A stretch of DNA of 64,000 bases from Cannabis sativa (GCF_029168945.1 NC_083604.1:46619686-46683685), one strand, 5' to 3'; positions 1 through 12,830 are shown, counted from the stretch's first letter. Numbers and translations: made by a program. Notes: generated by a model from the sequence alone, not told the origin.

Positions 1-971
1 TAATAAGCTCTAGCTTGATAGCGTCAACAGTACATATGTACATGCACATGCAGAAGAAGCTATATTAATCGACGCAGTTCATCAATATTGACAGTAGTAC
101 TACATTTTTGGGTTACGTTATAGTTAGTATATATATATAATTAAGTTTGAAATCATAAGATTTTTGTCAAAAGAAATTCGAAGCATCTAAAAACAAAACC
201 CCCTAACTAGTACTTATGCCTTTGATTAAAAAAAAATATGACTTAACACACCTTATGCATGATTATTAATAATACATATGAGATATATAAAGGTTAATGC
301 ATATATAAAAACCAAGTTTAGAACTTTTTTAATTTTTTTTATCATTTTTAAAATATATATGTATGAAGCTAAAACTTTTTCTAGGTATTTTGTTAAGAAA
401 TTCTAATAATTAATTTTAACGTGTACGATGAAATTAGTTTGTTTAAACGAAAACAAATCGAACAAATACATATATATATATATATATATAAGGGTAATGT
501 ATGTAGAATCAAATGTATTATGTTGGTTCATTTTATATATGAAAATAAACTTATAATGTCATCACGGGTCTTTGGGAAACATCAAAATGAAACCCTAGTG
601 CTAGAATGATTGTTTTGTGCATGCGCAAGTGTAGAACAGCAGGAAATTAATTATATATACTCGTATATATATTTGTACGTACGTACGTATGGGAGTTGTA
701 AACAAAAAGGATCGATGATGAGCTAATTCTCTTGTCCCACACTCTTATCCTCTTTGCAGGCTGATGCAATTTCAAGTCAGCACATTATATATTATTCAAT
801 TTGGGTATCAGCTATATATTTTATGTATGAGCATATTGCTACCGGAGATAAAAAGTTATAACACCACAAATTCACACATTATATTGTAATATCATGTTGT
901 AAGTTGATATCAAATTACACGAATTCTAATTCTGGATATATGGAGCCCAATTAGATTGATAATTTATAAGT
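1..971. other. AT-rich intergenic DNA, no gene seen
   Basis: No ORF with recognisable similarity and no RNA gene is visible. The stretch holds simple-sequence tracts, notably a TA run at about 470-490 and a GTAC repeat near 676-688. The small ORF at 421-609 runs through the TA tract and has no protein-like features. Confidence 0.6.
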
Positions 972-1353
972 CACTAATTTTTTTTTTATTTCTAGTCACA
1001 ATAACATTAATAACATTTATGATTAAAGGTACTGAAAATATTCTGACTAATTATATACCATCATTTCTAAATATATAGTCAGTAAATAAAAGTATTAATT
1101 AGTGACTAAACCCTAAAAGGTCTGTAAATAAAAGTATTAATTAGTCAAAAAAATTACAATTTGTATTGTGACTAAATGTATTTTTAGTCACAATATCTGT
1201 TGTGATTTAAATTAAATTAATCACAATTTATATCTAAATATTATGTTTTAGTCACAAATAATTTTTTATTGTGATTAAAAGTTATATTTAGTCAAAAAAA
1301 TTTATATTATTACTAAAAAGTTATAATTAAAAGTATATCTTTTTTTAGTAGTA
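972..1353. mobile_element. Non-autonomous CACTA-like MITE (degenerate)
   Basis: The segment starts CACTAATTTTTT and ends with a sequence whose reverse complement starts TACTACTAAAAAA, so the ends are imperfect inverted repeats of CACTA type. The interior is built of many short direct and inverted copies of TAGTCACAA / TTGTGACTA, the subterminal repeat pattern usual for small CACTA derivatives. No coding capacity is present. I cannot find a clean 3-bp target duplication, so family and exact ends are tentative. Confidence 0.4.
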
Positions 1354-1839
1354 AGCTCTTCGAAATATAATTATTATTTGATCATGCTCTTCCAATTATA
1401 TTAATTTCCAATTTCTTACATTTTGTTTTATTTATTATTCAATTTTTTTTTTATGTAAGCTAGAAATTTTATTGCGAGCCTTTTCTAAAATCTAATGACC
1501 AATTCATATTCTATTAGTAAGACTCATTTTCTCATGTAAATTATGAGAAAATCTATAACTATAATAAGCACACTTTTCAATTTCTTACGTTTTAAATTTC
1601 TATGAACTATTCTATAAAAAAAAAATAGATAAATAAAATAAAATAAAATAAAATTCTATATATGAACTATATGTAATTATGTATTATAGTTAACTACCAA
1701 ATCTTGTCGCTCTTGTCCAAAATTCGGTAGCACGGTAATAGTTTGGGGGCACAACTCGACAATTTAATATAATTATATAATTATGTAGTAATGATATTTG
1801 GAGAGTGTGAAATAATTACATGTAAAATTCTCAACACAT
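1354..1839. other. AT-rich spacer, nothing recognised
   Basis: About 490 bp of AT-rich sequence between two MITEs, with a short AAAAT-type tract near 1625-1655. I see no ORF, RNA gene or repeat boundary. Confidence 0.5.
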
Positions 1840-2450
1840 CAGGGTATTCATAAAATAGCTAATTCAATCCAATCTGCACCATCCAATCTAATCTAATTTG
1901 TAAAGTGCAGATATCCACTTATGCAGATTGGATTAGATTGAAAAATTTAAAATCCGCACTTGTGCGGATTGAATGTTGATTGACATGTAAAAGTGAACAA
2001 TCCAATTCAATCCACACATTTTTATAAAAAAAATTAAAAAAAAATTATATATATAAATAATATTTTAATGTAAAGAAAATAGTAATTTAAAAATTTAATG
2101 CATATAATACAATTATATTTCAAAACTTAATAGATCAAATATATATTTTATTCTTATATATAATTTTTGTTCTAAATATAATTTAAAATAAAAGTTAACA
2201 TTGCTTCCTTTGAATTTGTTATTTGTTATTTTATTAATTTTAATGTGTTGTTGGAGACATAAAATAATTATAATTTGTTTTATTTTGTTGCTAGTTATAT
2301 GAAAGAAAAAATTCATAAATATTAAACAATTTAATATTGAAAAGTAACCAATCCAACATAATCGATCAAATCTGCACTTTTGCGGATTGAATTGGATTGG
2401 ATTTGAGCTATTGTGCGGATTGGATTGGATCCAAAATATGAAATCCATAC
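1840..2450. mobile_element. hAT-like MITE with AATCCAATC inverted repeats
   Basis: The left end reads CAGGGTATTCATAAAATAGC, matching the CAGGG start usual for hAT elements. It is followed by a run of AATCCAATCTGCACC-type words. The right part carries the same words inverted (GCGGATTGGATTGGAT) to about 2450, giving long imperfect inverted repeats around an AT-rich core at about 2020-2330. The expected right CCCTG terminus is missing, probably eroded or cut where the next MITE inserted at 2451. The 135-residue minus-strand ORF across it is an accident of AT-rich sequence. Confidence 0.5.
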
Positions 2451-2453
2451 TTA

Positions 2454-2674
2454 GGTGGTGTTTGGTTGGAGGTAATGAAATAAAATGGAATGGAAAGGAA
2501 ACAATTCTCATTTCATTCATTTGTTTGGTTACATTTTAAAGTATTGGAATGACAATTCCAATGGAATGTTCTTTTCACCACTTTGGTGGAATGACTATTC
2601 CATTTTACAAAGGAAGGAAAGACCATTCTAATGTAACAAGAGAAAAAATTTGATGATATTTTTTATCAATTTTT
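2454..2674. mobile_element. PIF/Harbinger (Tourist-like) MITE, left half
   Basis: The terminal inverted repeat GGTGGTGTTTGGTTGG starts at 2454, directly after TTA (2451-2453). The matching end, GGTGATATTTGGTTGG on the minus strand, lies at 25744-25759 and is followed by TTA (25760-25762). A 3-bp TTA duplication with a GGTGTTTGGTT-type terminus is the Tourist/Harbinger signature. The interior is rich in TGGAATG words. The element, about 317 bp when the halves are joined, was split at 2674/25664 by the Copia-1 insertion. Confidence 0.8.
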
Positions 2675-3150
2675 TGTTAGAAAAATTAATAATAAACTCA
2701 AGATCAATTTGTATATAATATAGTGCACAATAATAATATATAATAATTAGGTATGCGTATCCATAGCAATTACCTCAATTCGATCTATAACAATTACTTC
2801 AATTCGATAGTGCAATACTATCAACTAAGTCTTCCTCCCTAGATCTCTAAATTAGAAGCAGTTTATTTATCTGATTATCAAAAGGTATACAATTGTGATG
2901 AGACAATATGTATTTATAGAGTTAGGGAGAGGACTTAGCTACATAACCCTAGTTGGACTGGGTCTGCTCATCAAAGACTTCAGTTAACTAGAAAAGCTCA
3001 CACTTCTGCTTCACCTAGACTTCACACACAGATGCTAAACTCATTAACTATTGATCACCAACAATATGCGCTAACACAGCAAAGAACTATCAACTCAAGT
3101 TTTAATAAAACTAATAAAAGTTAATGTAAGCCCAAATAAAAAGTCTAACA
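2675..3150 (-). repeat. Copia-1 3' LTR
   Basis: 476 bp, TGTTAG...CTAACA, paired with 25182-25658. It follows the TTTTT target duplication and adjoins the polypurine tract at 3151. Confidence 0.88.
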
Positions 3151-3163
3151 GTCTCCCACTTGA
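3151..3163 (-). promoter_or_regulatory. Copia-1 polypurine tract
   Basis: On the minus strand this reads CAAGTGGGAGAC immediately before the 3' LTR, the usual Copia plus-strand primer sequence. Confidence 0.7.
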
Positions 3164-3829
3164 GCTACATTAATTTTAATACATATATATTATATATCAA
3201 AATAATTTTGTTTGAAAATGACTCATGGGTTGAACAACAGGAAAACATTTGTGGCCACTTTAAAAATGATGGTTCTCTGATAGCATCTCAACATACTGGT
3301 CCAATTTAACCTTTGATGATGAACTATGACAATCATATTGTTTTTAACTCAACAAAAGACATTCATTATCACAAATACCAAAGTATTAAATCGACATGGT
3401 CAATAAGTCTAGTAGTGTGGTAAGGAATTATGTTCAACATGTGATCAATTTAAAATAACATAATATCCTTATTAGTCCTTAATTTCACTGATACTGTGAT
3501 GCTTAATAAATAAGCTAGTAAAATTAACCATCACTACTTAATAAATAATTAAGTCAGTGTCACTAAACTTGCTTAAAAAATTAAGCCAACAAAATATCAT
3601 ATTGTCATTAAGCAGATATACTTAAAATACAATGATCACAACAAGATATGAACCACATGCTTTCAATTCAATTATTCTCGAGAATATAACAAAGCCTAAC
3701 TGAAAGCATAAACATCCAATAATCAAAAAAGTATTGGCTCACAAAGTAGTTCATAACATCAACAAGTAAATTACATATAAATGTAATCTCAAAAGATAAA
3801 ATAAGAAACTCCCACTAACCCAAATGAAC

Positions 3830-4310
3830 AAAAGATTATAAAATGCTCATATCAACAACATGTTTATCAAACAATATGGCACTTAATCCTTTGGTTAGAG
3901 GATCTGCAAACATCAACTTGGTCTTTCAATATTCTATCACAATGTCTCTTTTCTTGACCAAGTCTCTAATAGTGAGATACTTTATTTCCATATGTTTGGA
4001 AGCACTACTAATCTCATTATTCTTTGAAAAGAAAACAACAATATTGTCATCACAATAGATTAGTATAAGAGAGGAAATAGAATCAACTAGTCGTATCTCT
4101 AAAATCAAATTCTTTAACCATAAAGCTTGCAAAGATGCCCCATAACATACGACAAACTCAACATATATAGTAGATGATGTGATTAAAGTCTATATTTAAC
4201 AATTTTTCAAGAAATAGCAGCACCAACAAAAGTGAAAATATAACCAGAAGTTGACTTTAAATCATAACCACCAAATCTGAATATGAATAACTAACAGCTT
4301 GAAAATTATC
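3830..4310 (-). pseudogene. Copia-1 RNase H, C-terminal part (broken)
   Basis: Minus-strand frames give Copia RNase H words: QALWLKNLI, then a CDD-type match to the usual CDNxAA, then SASKHMEIKYLTIRDLV and a C-terminal ADPLTKGL. Such sequence forms the end of Copia polyproteins, where RNase H removes the RNA strand during cDNA synthesis. The reading frame is split near 3926 and again upstream near 4132, so no complete domain can be made. It lies directly upstream of the polypurine tract, as expected for the last domain of the polyprotein. Confidence 0.75.
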
Positions 4311-4316
4311 GACATG

Positions 4317-5530
4317 CTAATACACAAAAATAAAGCTATTCGTTCTACGCAAATATCTCAAAACTTTCTTGGCTGCAACCCAATGATCATGGCTAGGATC
4401 AGATAAATATCTCCCAAGAACATCGACTATGAAAGCAATGTCAGGTCTAGTGGAAACCCAAGCATACATCAAGCTCCCTAATACACTTGCATATGGGATA
4501 TTCTTCATTGCTTCTTTTTTTAAGTCGTTCTTAGGACAGTGTTGCTTAGTAAATTTATCCCTTTCAGAATAGGAACGAAACCAACTTTACACAAATCCAT
4601 GTTGAACCTTTTGAGCACACGATTAATGTAAGCTTCTTGAGGTAAGCCAAGAAATTTTCAATTCCTGTCACGATGGATCTCAATCCCCAAAACATAAGAT
4701 GCCTCTCCAGACAGAAAACTTTTGGTCTCATTTAGTAATGAAAAATTACTGCTGGCAAGTAAAATATCGTCTACATAAAGAACAAGAAAAAATATGACGA
4801 CTCTCACTGATCTTCATATAAATAACCTAGTCAAACTTGTTCTCGATGAAACCCAATAGTGGCAAAACCTTATCAAACTTCAAGTACCACTGGTGATAAG
4901 CTTGTTTAAGACCATAAATGGATCATTTCAATTTGTAAACTAAATTGTCATTTCTATTTTCCTTGAAGCCTTCAGGTTGAGACATATAGACTTCCTCACT
5001 CAATTCTCCATTCAGAACAACAGTTTTACCAACCATTTGATGCAACTCTGAATCAAAATACGCAACTAAATCCATAATAATTCTGAATGAATCTTTAGTG
5101 AAAATAAGTGAGAAAGTTCCAATGTAATCAATACACTCTTTGAGTAAAGCCTTTTGTCACTAAACGTGATTTATACCTTTGAATCTGTCCATGTTATCCT
5201 TTTAGTTCTTAAAAATCCATTTGCAACCTATTGGTTTGAAACCATCATGTAAAAGAACTAACTTCCATACATTATTTTTGTCCATGAACTTAATCTCATC
5301 ATCCATAGCTTTTATCAATTTTGAAGAATGTGGACTATTAAGTGCTTCACTATAAATGACAGAATCCATAAAATGATCAATATCATATTCTCTTTCTCCA
5401 AGGTAAACAAAATTATCATGACACTTTGTTGACTTCTTTTTTCTTTGAGATCTCCATAGAGGAGGTACTTCTGGAATAACCTCTATTTGTTGATGATCAT
5501 TTTGAATGACTACATATTCCACAATTGGAT
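4317..5530 (-). pseudogene. Copia-1 reverse transcriptase (broken)
   Basis: Copia reverse transcriptase in several minus-strand frames. The N-terminal part at 5202-5522 includes an IKAMDDEI region and VPLD-loop equivalents followed by GCKWIFK. The catalytic motif LYVDDILLA is intact at 4763-4783. The thumb and connection at 4317-4508 include a GSLMYA..TRPDIAF and HWVAAKKVLRYL pair. Several frame breaks and stops separate these pieces between 5200 and 4510. Order and spacing are normal, so this is simple decay rather than rearrangement. Confidence 0.82.
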
Positions 5531-5942
5531 TTCTCCGATAACAGGACCCTCATCAACAACAAAACCTTCTTCAATAATAGGTTCCTCATCAATAATAGGA
5601 CCCTCGTCATCTTAGATATTAGGAGCAATATATTCATCAGTAATGGGAGTGTTATCAACTAGAGTAAGAATAAGACTGCTATTATTATCAGCTCTTGAAA
5701 AAGATATAGGAATAAAAATTCCTTTAGATAACTCCCCTGTTTCAAGAGATGTCGAAGAAATATTTTCAGCAACATCAAATTCCAAAAAAAAATTAGCAGT
5801 TTGAGACTCAACAATTCGTGTATCACGAGTAGGACATTAAAAGCGATAGCCTTTTGGGTGCATTGGATAACCAATGAAATAACAGTGAACTGTTCTTAGA
5901 TCTAACGTTCTCAAATTAGAATCATAAATCCTTATTTTAGCT

Positions 5943-6282
5943 AACTAAAAGAAATGTCACTTTTGCCCAGCACATTTTTGTCCTGGCAAAAGTTAGTATT
6001 GCGCTGGTAAAATAGAATTTACTTGTGATGTGTTGGCAAAAGGGGGTTAGCAAATCAATGTTGGTATTAGAACTTTTGCCAGCATAAAATAAAAAGCGCT
6101 GGCAAAGATGACTTTTCCCAGCACGTAAATGCGCTGGTAAAAGTTAGATTTTAGCCACTGCAAATGTATACTGGTAAAACTTTGACCTCTTTGCTATCGC
6201 AGTTTGCGAAATGTGCTAGTCAAAATTACTTTTACCAGCGCAGTAGCGAACTGTGATGGTAAAAGTGATATTTCTTGTAGTG
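5943..6282. mobile_element. 340-bp non-autonomous CACTA MITE in Copia-1 integrase
   Basis: The minus strand starts CACTACAAGAAATATCACTT. The plus-strand left end is the near-identical AACTAAAAGAAATGTCACTT, mutated at its first bases. A perfect GCT duplication flanks it (5940-5942 and 6283-6285); 3 bp is the CACTA superfamily size. The interior repeats words like TTTTGCCAGCGCA in both orientations. It interrupts the Copia-1 integrase frame, so the minus-strand ORF at 6216-6428 is a MITE/integrase chimera, not a gene. Confidence 0.82.
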
Positions 6283-6930
6283 GCTGGACAACTCAAAAGG
6301 GTTTTAGGAACAGATTTACTTGGAACACGATTTAAAATATAAGTTGCAGTCATAAGTGCTTTATCCCATAAAAACTCTAGAAGATTTGATCTACTCATCA
6401 TGTTTCTAACATATCCATGAGAGTGCAATTTCTCCTTTCAGTAATGCCATTTTTCTCAGGTGAACCTGACATATTGTATTGAGAAACTACATAATTTCTT
6501 GAAAATATTCAACAAAAGGCCTCATGTGTAGTCCATATTCTGAATAATGACCATAATATTCTCCTCCACAATCTGAAAGAACAACTTTGATGACTCTTCC
6601 TAATTGTTTCTGAAGAACATTTTGAAAGATTTTAACTTTATCAAGAGCGTTAGATTTTTCTTGAATCAAGTGAAGCCATATAGAGAAAAATCATTTATGA
6701 AAGTTATGGCATACTTGTATCCTTAACGTATTTGAATAAGGTCCACTAATGTCAGTATGGATAATCTCTAATAAAGATTGACTGCAATTAGCAATCTTCT
6801 TTCTTCTTTTAGTCAATTTTCCACAAGTGCAATCAGCACAAGTATCCCAACCAGAAGTATCAAGAGGAGGAAGAATTTTAGCTCTAACTAATCGTTCAAA
6901 CTTTCAGAAATTTAACCCAATATAAGGATG
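6283..6930 (-). pseudogene. Copia-1 integrase (broken)
   Basis: Minus-strand frames show the GAG-pre-integrase zinc region (CADCTCGKLTK), the first catalytic Asp in HTDISGPY, and the second in VLSDCGGEY (ORF 6487-6669). The region of the catalytic Glu and the NRVPSK segment lie in another frame (6286-6430). At least one stop and one frameshift separate them. The C-terminal part was cut by the CACTA MITE at 6282 and continues to the left toward reverse transcriptase. It would have inserted element cDNA into the genome. Confidence 0.78.
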
Positions 6931-7186
6931 TTACCTTAATATAAGAGCTCTTACGCACATTATTCACAAAATTGAAAGAGGAAACTAAGGAAGTTAATGA
7001 TAATTTAAAAAGACCACCAGAGTAAAAACAGTTTTCAATTATTCGAAGTCAAACATAATGTCAACATAATGATTGACAAAATGAAAAAAAAAAATCATTA
7101 TTGAACTAATAGCGGAAGCGAAAATAAATAACTTTTAAAAGTAGACATTAAGAAAGTACTGTTCAAAACAATCTGAACACTACACT
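6931..7186. other. Copia-1 interior, unidentified part
   Basis: Should correspond to the gag/protease side of Copia-1, but no frame gives a recognisable zinc knuckle or DSG protease motif. The Copia-2A insertion starts at 7187. The gag region of Copia-1 is not found on the far side either. Confidence 0.4.
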
Positions 7187-9043
7187 TGTTGGGTTTTGTG
7201 CCGTAAATAAAACCCATTTCAATATAATCAGATTTACTTATTAATAAGGATCAAAAATAACATTTTATGTTGCATGGTTCACATGATTTATTTCATGATT
7301 ATATATATAATGTATGAATTCTATTTAAGTCCAAAACATATGAATTTGTTAATGCTTATAGTGTTGTCAGCACAGTGGAATATAATCTTAATAATATGTT
7401 CGAAAGTTTATTCCATGATTTGTCAGAACACTGGATTTAGACTGACATGGTATAATCAGCGATAGGTATTCTTACACCTTGGAAAAGTGTTATGTCCTTT
7501 CCAGGACATTGGTAAAGTTTACCAGTATCGGATGTATGGAGTATACATCGGAAGGGACCGATATTGAACTTTGATTAGATATATCAAATTTACCGTAATA
7601 TCTATTCAATTCAATATTACCTATTGATCCTAGATCAAATGATCTTAATCCTGATATGATTAGGTTCAATCTCAAGAGTGTTATTCGTGTTCTTTGATTT
7701 GTTAGTTAAGCTTACTTTTGAGTGAGGGTGATACGTACATTTTGGGAACACGGTAGTGCCATTGAGTGGGAGCGCTAACATAAATATGGAATCTATAGCT
7801 TCTATCTGGCGAATAGAAAGTAAATGATGATTTCCTTCGAGCTTAACCAAACGAAGATAAATGGTGGAGTACTCATTTCACTTAGCTAAAATATCATTTA
7901 TACAGGGTAAGTGTTTTAAGGATAAAATACATTGTAGGGTGTTACGGTAATTTAATCCCTTTACAGTGTAAATCATCTATATAGAGGATCATTGATCAAA
8001 TTAGGATTATAACAATGGATAACTAATGATGTGTCTATATCGTGGAACATATAGAGCGTTCTATATAACTGAGAGTGCAATTCCAAATTCTAAGAGTGGA
8101 TTCAATAAGGAATTAATAAGTTAGGGAATTTACTTGGTAAATTCGGTTCGACTTATTGAAAGCTCGGTTATATAGACCCATGGTCCCCAGACTAGTTGAG
8201 ACCATACTGCTTGTAAGACTCAGTTAATTGATTTTAATTAATCAATTAAAATTCTAAAGTTAGACTATGTCTACTTTATGAATTTTCACTAAGCAAGGGT
8301 AAAACAGTAAATAGAGAGTTTAAAGGGTACATTTATTAATTAGGAAACTTTAATTAGTTTTATTAATAAATAAAATAAATGACAATATATTATTTAATAA
8401 TTAATTATAGTTATTAAATAATTAGATTTGACATTTATGTGGTTGAATGAGAAAATTGGCAATTTTAGAGAATGGGAAACTAGGAATGATAAAATAGAAA
8501 AGTTGCAAAAGTGAGAGGATTGTTTCCATTTTTCTATGGCCGGCCACTTTGCTTCCCTTTTATCATTTTATTTTTCATTTTTAAATGCCAAGTAATTCAA
8601 CCTTAACCCTATGTTGTGTTCTATAAATAGAAGGTAAAGGCTTCAGGTTTCACACACAATTGCATCTCATTCTTTTCAGAGTGAATTCCTGAGCCACCAC
8701 TTTCCTCTCTCTTTTCTTCTCTTCAATATTTCGAAATCCTTGAGTGAATGAGTAGTGCCCACACACATCAAGTGGTACCTCAATCATAGTATGTAAGACT
8801 ATGGAAAATCAACCATCAAAGAAGGAGAAAAAGAGATCCAGATTCAGATCTTGATTATGCTCTGCTACAGAAAGGAATCAAGGGCTAGAGATCTGAATGG
8901 AAGGAGTCATTATATTCTGCTGCACCCAGTGTAAGGTTTTCTTAAACTCTTATGTGTTTATTTCATTGTTTTAGAATTCATATTAGGATGTTAATCAAAC
9001 ATACTTGGTAGTAAATCTAGATCCTAGTAAAATATTTCCAACA
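7187..9043 (+). repeat. Copia-2A 5' LTR
   Basis: 1,857 bp, starting TGTTGGGTTTTGTGCC and ending AAAATATTTCCAACA. The same LTR occurs at 29693-43588 (split), 49239-50223 (partial), 55029-56937 and 63346-64000 (partial, minus strand). A candidate TATA box, TATAAATAG, lies at 8622-8630. ORFs in it on either strand are not conserved in frame between copies. Confidence 0.88.
8622..8630 (+). promoter_or_regulatory. Candidate TATA box of Copia-2A LTR
   Basis: TATAAATAG about 420 bp before the LTR end. The equivalent site is kept as TATAAAA at 43166-43172 in 2C and as TATAAATAG on the minus strand at 55499-55507 in 2E, so transcription signals survive although pol does not. Confidence 0.6.
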
Positions 9044-9045
9044 AC

Positions 9046-9062
9046 TGGAACCAGAGCCATGG
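9046..9062 (+). promoter_or_regulatory. Copia-2A primer-binding site (degenerate iMet type)
   Basis: TGGAACCAGAGCCATGG three bases after the LTR. It differs by two bases from TGGTATCAGAGCCATGG, whose first 12 bases are complementary to initiator tRNA-Met. Copy 2E has TGGCCTCAGAGCCATGG at the same place. Confidence 0.7.
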
Positions 9063-12000
9063 TAATGATTTACTTTCATGTAATATGAATTAAAACGATG
9101 CTTTATATGTTTTGTCTTGATTTGGATGGTTTCATGTTGGTTTATGTGCTTATGTGATGAATGTATGTGTTGTACGAATTTTTCATGAAAAATATTTTTT
9201 CTATTTTTTCAAATATTTTATTTGGATTTCTTGTGAAAAACTAAGCAATTTTATTGTTTACGGAACTCGATTCCGACAAAAATTGAAAACGTTATGAATT
9301 TTGGAAAATCAGGATTCAAGGTTGTCGAGTATCAATTGCGAATTTTGTGGTTTTTTCTCCAAAAATCCAATTTTTTATGCGATTTTTCCCAAAATCCGAT
9401 ATTTCCAATTTTAGATTTTTCCAATTTGAAATATTTCTTTTTTTTAAAAAAAAATATTTCCATTTTGGAATATATCTAATTTTAAATATTTCCTATTATG
9501 GTAAGATTTAAAAATTTGTTAACTTATTTAATATTTATACATTATTTAATTATAAGATTAGATATTTTAATATTTAACATATTTAAATTAAAAGATAACC
9601 TTATCTTTTCATTTAAAATATTATATTAAAATTATCTTATATGACAAATTAAATAATTAATAAATTTGAAATTAACATAGATATTTTTATAGATATACTT
9701 ACCATAATATTTTCAAATTCAAAATTTTTTATTTTGTTAAATATTTAATTACTTATAAATTATATGTTTAAAAATGATATTTTTCTCTATATATCATTTT
9801 TTTCCTTATTGGAAATTTATAAATCATATCTTGAATATTTAAATAACTTAGATATTTTGTAGAAATTTGAATATTGCTTAATTTGAGATATTTTGACATA
9901 TAATTATGGTAATTATTATTTATTTATTATTTTATTCATAAAATAATAATTATCTAACCAAATCTATTTTAAAATTGGTTTACTTTATTAAATTATAAGA
10001 TTTGAAAGTGATTTTGAAGATTCTTTCCTTTCAAATCATTGATCTTATTTGATATTTAATTTAATCTGATTAAAATAAACCTAGATATTTTAAAATTAGT
10101 TTCCTTTATTTTTGAGATTTTAAGGTTTGTTTTAACAACCCTAAATTTAAAAATTAAATTGGTTAGTTTAAGAATTATAATCTAATTATATTAATATCTT
10201 ATTTCACATCTGTTACATGGACAATGTTTGTTTTTTTTTATATTGTTTATTCAAATTTTTTCTTAAACAAACCTATTATTCATTTGATCTAAATTGCTAT
10301 GATTAACTTGTTGAAAGATCCAATGATCTGATTTTAATCATAGTCTAATTGTCAATAGATCTTATGAATAATTTGTAACAGGTAATTTTTGTACTTCTTT
10401 CATCTGTGTAAACCTAGTAACATGATAGGGCCCATCCAAATCATTTGACCTGTGTGAGCCTATATGTTTGCTATTGGGCTTAGATGCTTATAGGAAGCCC
10501 ATTTAAGTTTTACTAAGTAAATGGACTAGGTTACTAAAATAAAATTTGACATAAGTAATTTTATTTAGGCCCAACTAGATTTGGGCTTATTCAATGAATA
10601 ACAATTGTTTATTTAAAGGTTAAATTCCTCTCTTTTGGGCCTTGTGTGAGAGTTGGGGGCCAATAGAAGTGGGTACGACATACTGAACCCAGCTCCCCCT
10701 CACATGAACTACCCCAATTGTGAAGGCCCATTTGCCTTATTTAAATAATTGTATTAGGTTAATTATATTAGTCTAACCTAATTAAAATTGAATTAGCAAC
10801 ATAATTAACTTTTAAAATATATGAAATTTATTTTTCATTTTAATATTTTAATGTTAATTTTAGAAAAACACTTAGTTAATGATATAGATTCTAGATAGTT
10901 ATTTCTATACTAATTATTATTTCTAATATTAAATAAGGGAATATCATTGATTGTAAAATTAATTGTTTCATAATTAATTTTGGTACAATTTAAGTTTAGT
11001 ATATTTTCCTAGTATTAAACTGGAATTAATAATTAAGTTTCCTCTATACTTAATTATTTATTTCTTGAATTTAATACATTTAATTAAATTGAAAATTTCA
11101 ATATCTAAGTTGATTTTCATCTTGATACTTAAATATTGTTATTTTCTTAAAGTTGAAAATTATTTTAAGTTTGAAATCTTATTTCAGAATAACTTAAATT
11201 TGAATAATTTTCAAAATATATATTTTTTTAATTTTATTTTATTAATCTTTTTTCCAAAATTTCGAAATTGCTTTTCTTTAATGTAGAAATTTCGAATTTT
11301 ATTTGAAAAATAGATTAAAGTTAAAAATTATTTATTTTAATTTTGGACCAACTTAAATCAATGATTTTTTCATTTAATGATTAATTAAAATAAATGAACT
11401 AAAATATATTATAATTAGAAATTGAATTAATTAGTCAATGAAAGTCTAGATAGATATTATCGGTTTTGCTTGAAGTATTTTTCTAGTGTATTAATTAAAT
11501 AGAAAATTAATATTTAAGTTGATTCTTAATCATGATACTTAAATATTTGAAATTTTTCTTAAATATTTAATTAAATAGGAAAATTGTATTTTTGTTGTAA
11601 ATTAATTTTATTAATTAATTTTGGGCCAACATAAAATTAAGATAATTTTTCCAGGATTTATTTTATTTTATTTTAAAGCATTTTCGAAAGTAGTATTCTT
11701 ATACACTTTATTTTTTGAAATACAATATATATTTATAGAAAAATAAATTTGAGTTGTAAATTAATTTAAATTAATTTTGAAACAACTTAAATTGCATATT
11801 TTTCTAAATATTTATGGAAATTATTACTAAGATGGAAATAATTCACATTATTTTCATATCCATCTAAGTATAATTTATAAATATTACATTAAAATTTATA
11901 TTTAGAATTTTTCATTCTAAATTGGAAATTTTAATTAAATAAATATATATTTAAAATAAATTAATTAAAATAATTTTTCAGAAGAAAATACAACTTTCAT

Positions 12001-12830
12001 TAAATAATGAGCTTTATTATTAGGATATTCGATCTCCATTGTTGGTTTTACATAGCTATTGTTTTAGTGAGTAATCCTCCCTAATGGAGGAATGTTCATT
12101 AGCAAGTTAGCACCGTTTAATCTCGAAAGATAAGTAATCTTGTAAGTTTTTTATATAGTATTGATCACCCTAATGGTGGCGACTGTATAAGACTTGCAAG
12201 AATATGAAACAATGGTGGAAGCGCATGAGATAGAATAGCCTTGACTCTCGCCTAAACGGGACAACGCGGATTCCAATCTTGATCGAATAAAAGGTTGCTA
12301 GAATGTTTATCATTTTAGATGAGCTGACAACTCTATTCAATGGATGGTAGCTTTGACTCTCGCCTAAACGGGACACTGATATCAGTTTGTTGAAGACCTT
12401 GGAAATTATTTAGGATTGTATGTTTTAGTATTTTCACTTGTCATTCCTACTTGCTATGTTTGATAATTTTTGAATTGTGTATGAATTTATATTGAACTAT
12501 GTTATTTTCTGCTATTAAATTGTAGTTTAATTTCGAATCTTTATTGTTGGTCTAACTTGGTTTTTTTTAATGAGATAAATCCCTAATGAATTTTCACCAT
12601 TAGACTCACATAATAGTGTTAGATCTCGAAAGATAAATATTGTATATGCAACATCTAGCTGTTCATCAATTGATGACACCTTAGACTAGTATTTTACAAT
12701 ATGAAATAAGAAGATTGTATAAATAAGATTACTTTGACTCTCGCTAATCGGAGCATCGTTGGATTCTTATTTAAAATGAAATTATCCTAATTCCTCTTAG
12801 CTTATTCATTTCGAATTAGCTCAAGGACAT
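9063..12830 (+). other. Copia-2A leader: long AT-rich non-coding region
   Basis: About 3.8 kb, very AT-rich, with no ORF above about 75 residues. Much of it matches, inverted, 59300-63340 in Copia-2E, so it is an inherited part of the family. It includes a conserved block at about 10380-10740 (AACTGGACTAGG, AGTTGGGGGCCAATAG), and three copies of a TTGACTCTCGC motif at 12241, 12353 and 12733. Copy 2C has lost most of this region. Confidence 0.65.

Noticed and set aside
2113..2520. 135-residue minus-strand ORF
   Set aside because: It spans the hAT-like MITE and the Tourist MITE edge and has no protein features.
6216..6428. Single 70-residue ORF as a gene
   Set aside because: It is a fusion of CACTA MITE sequence and Copia-1 integrase across the insertion boundary at 6282.
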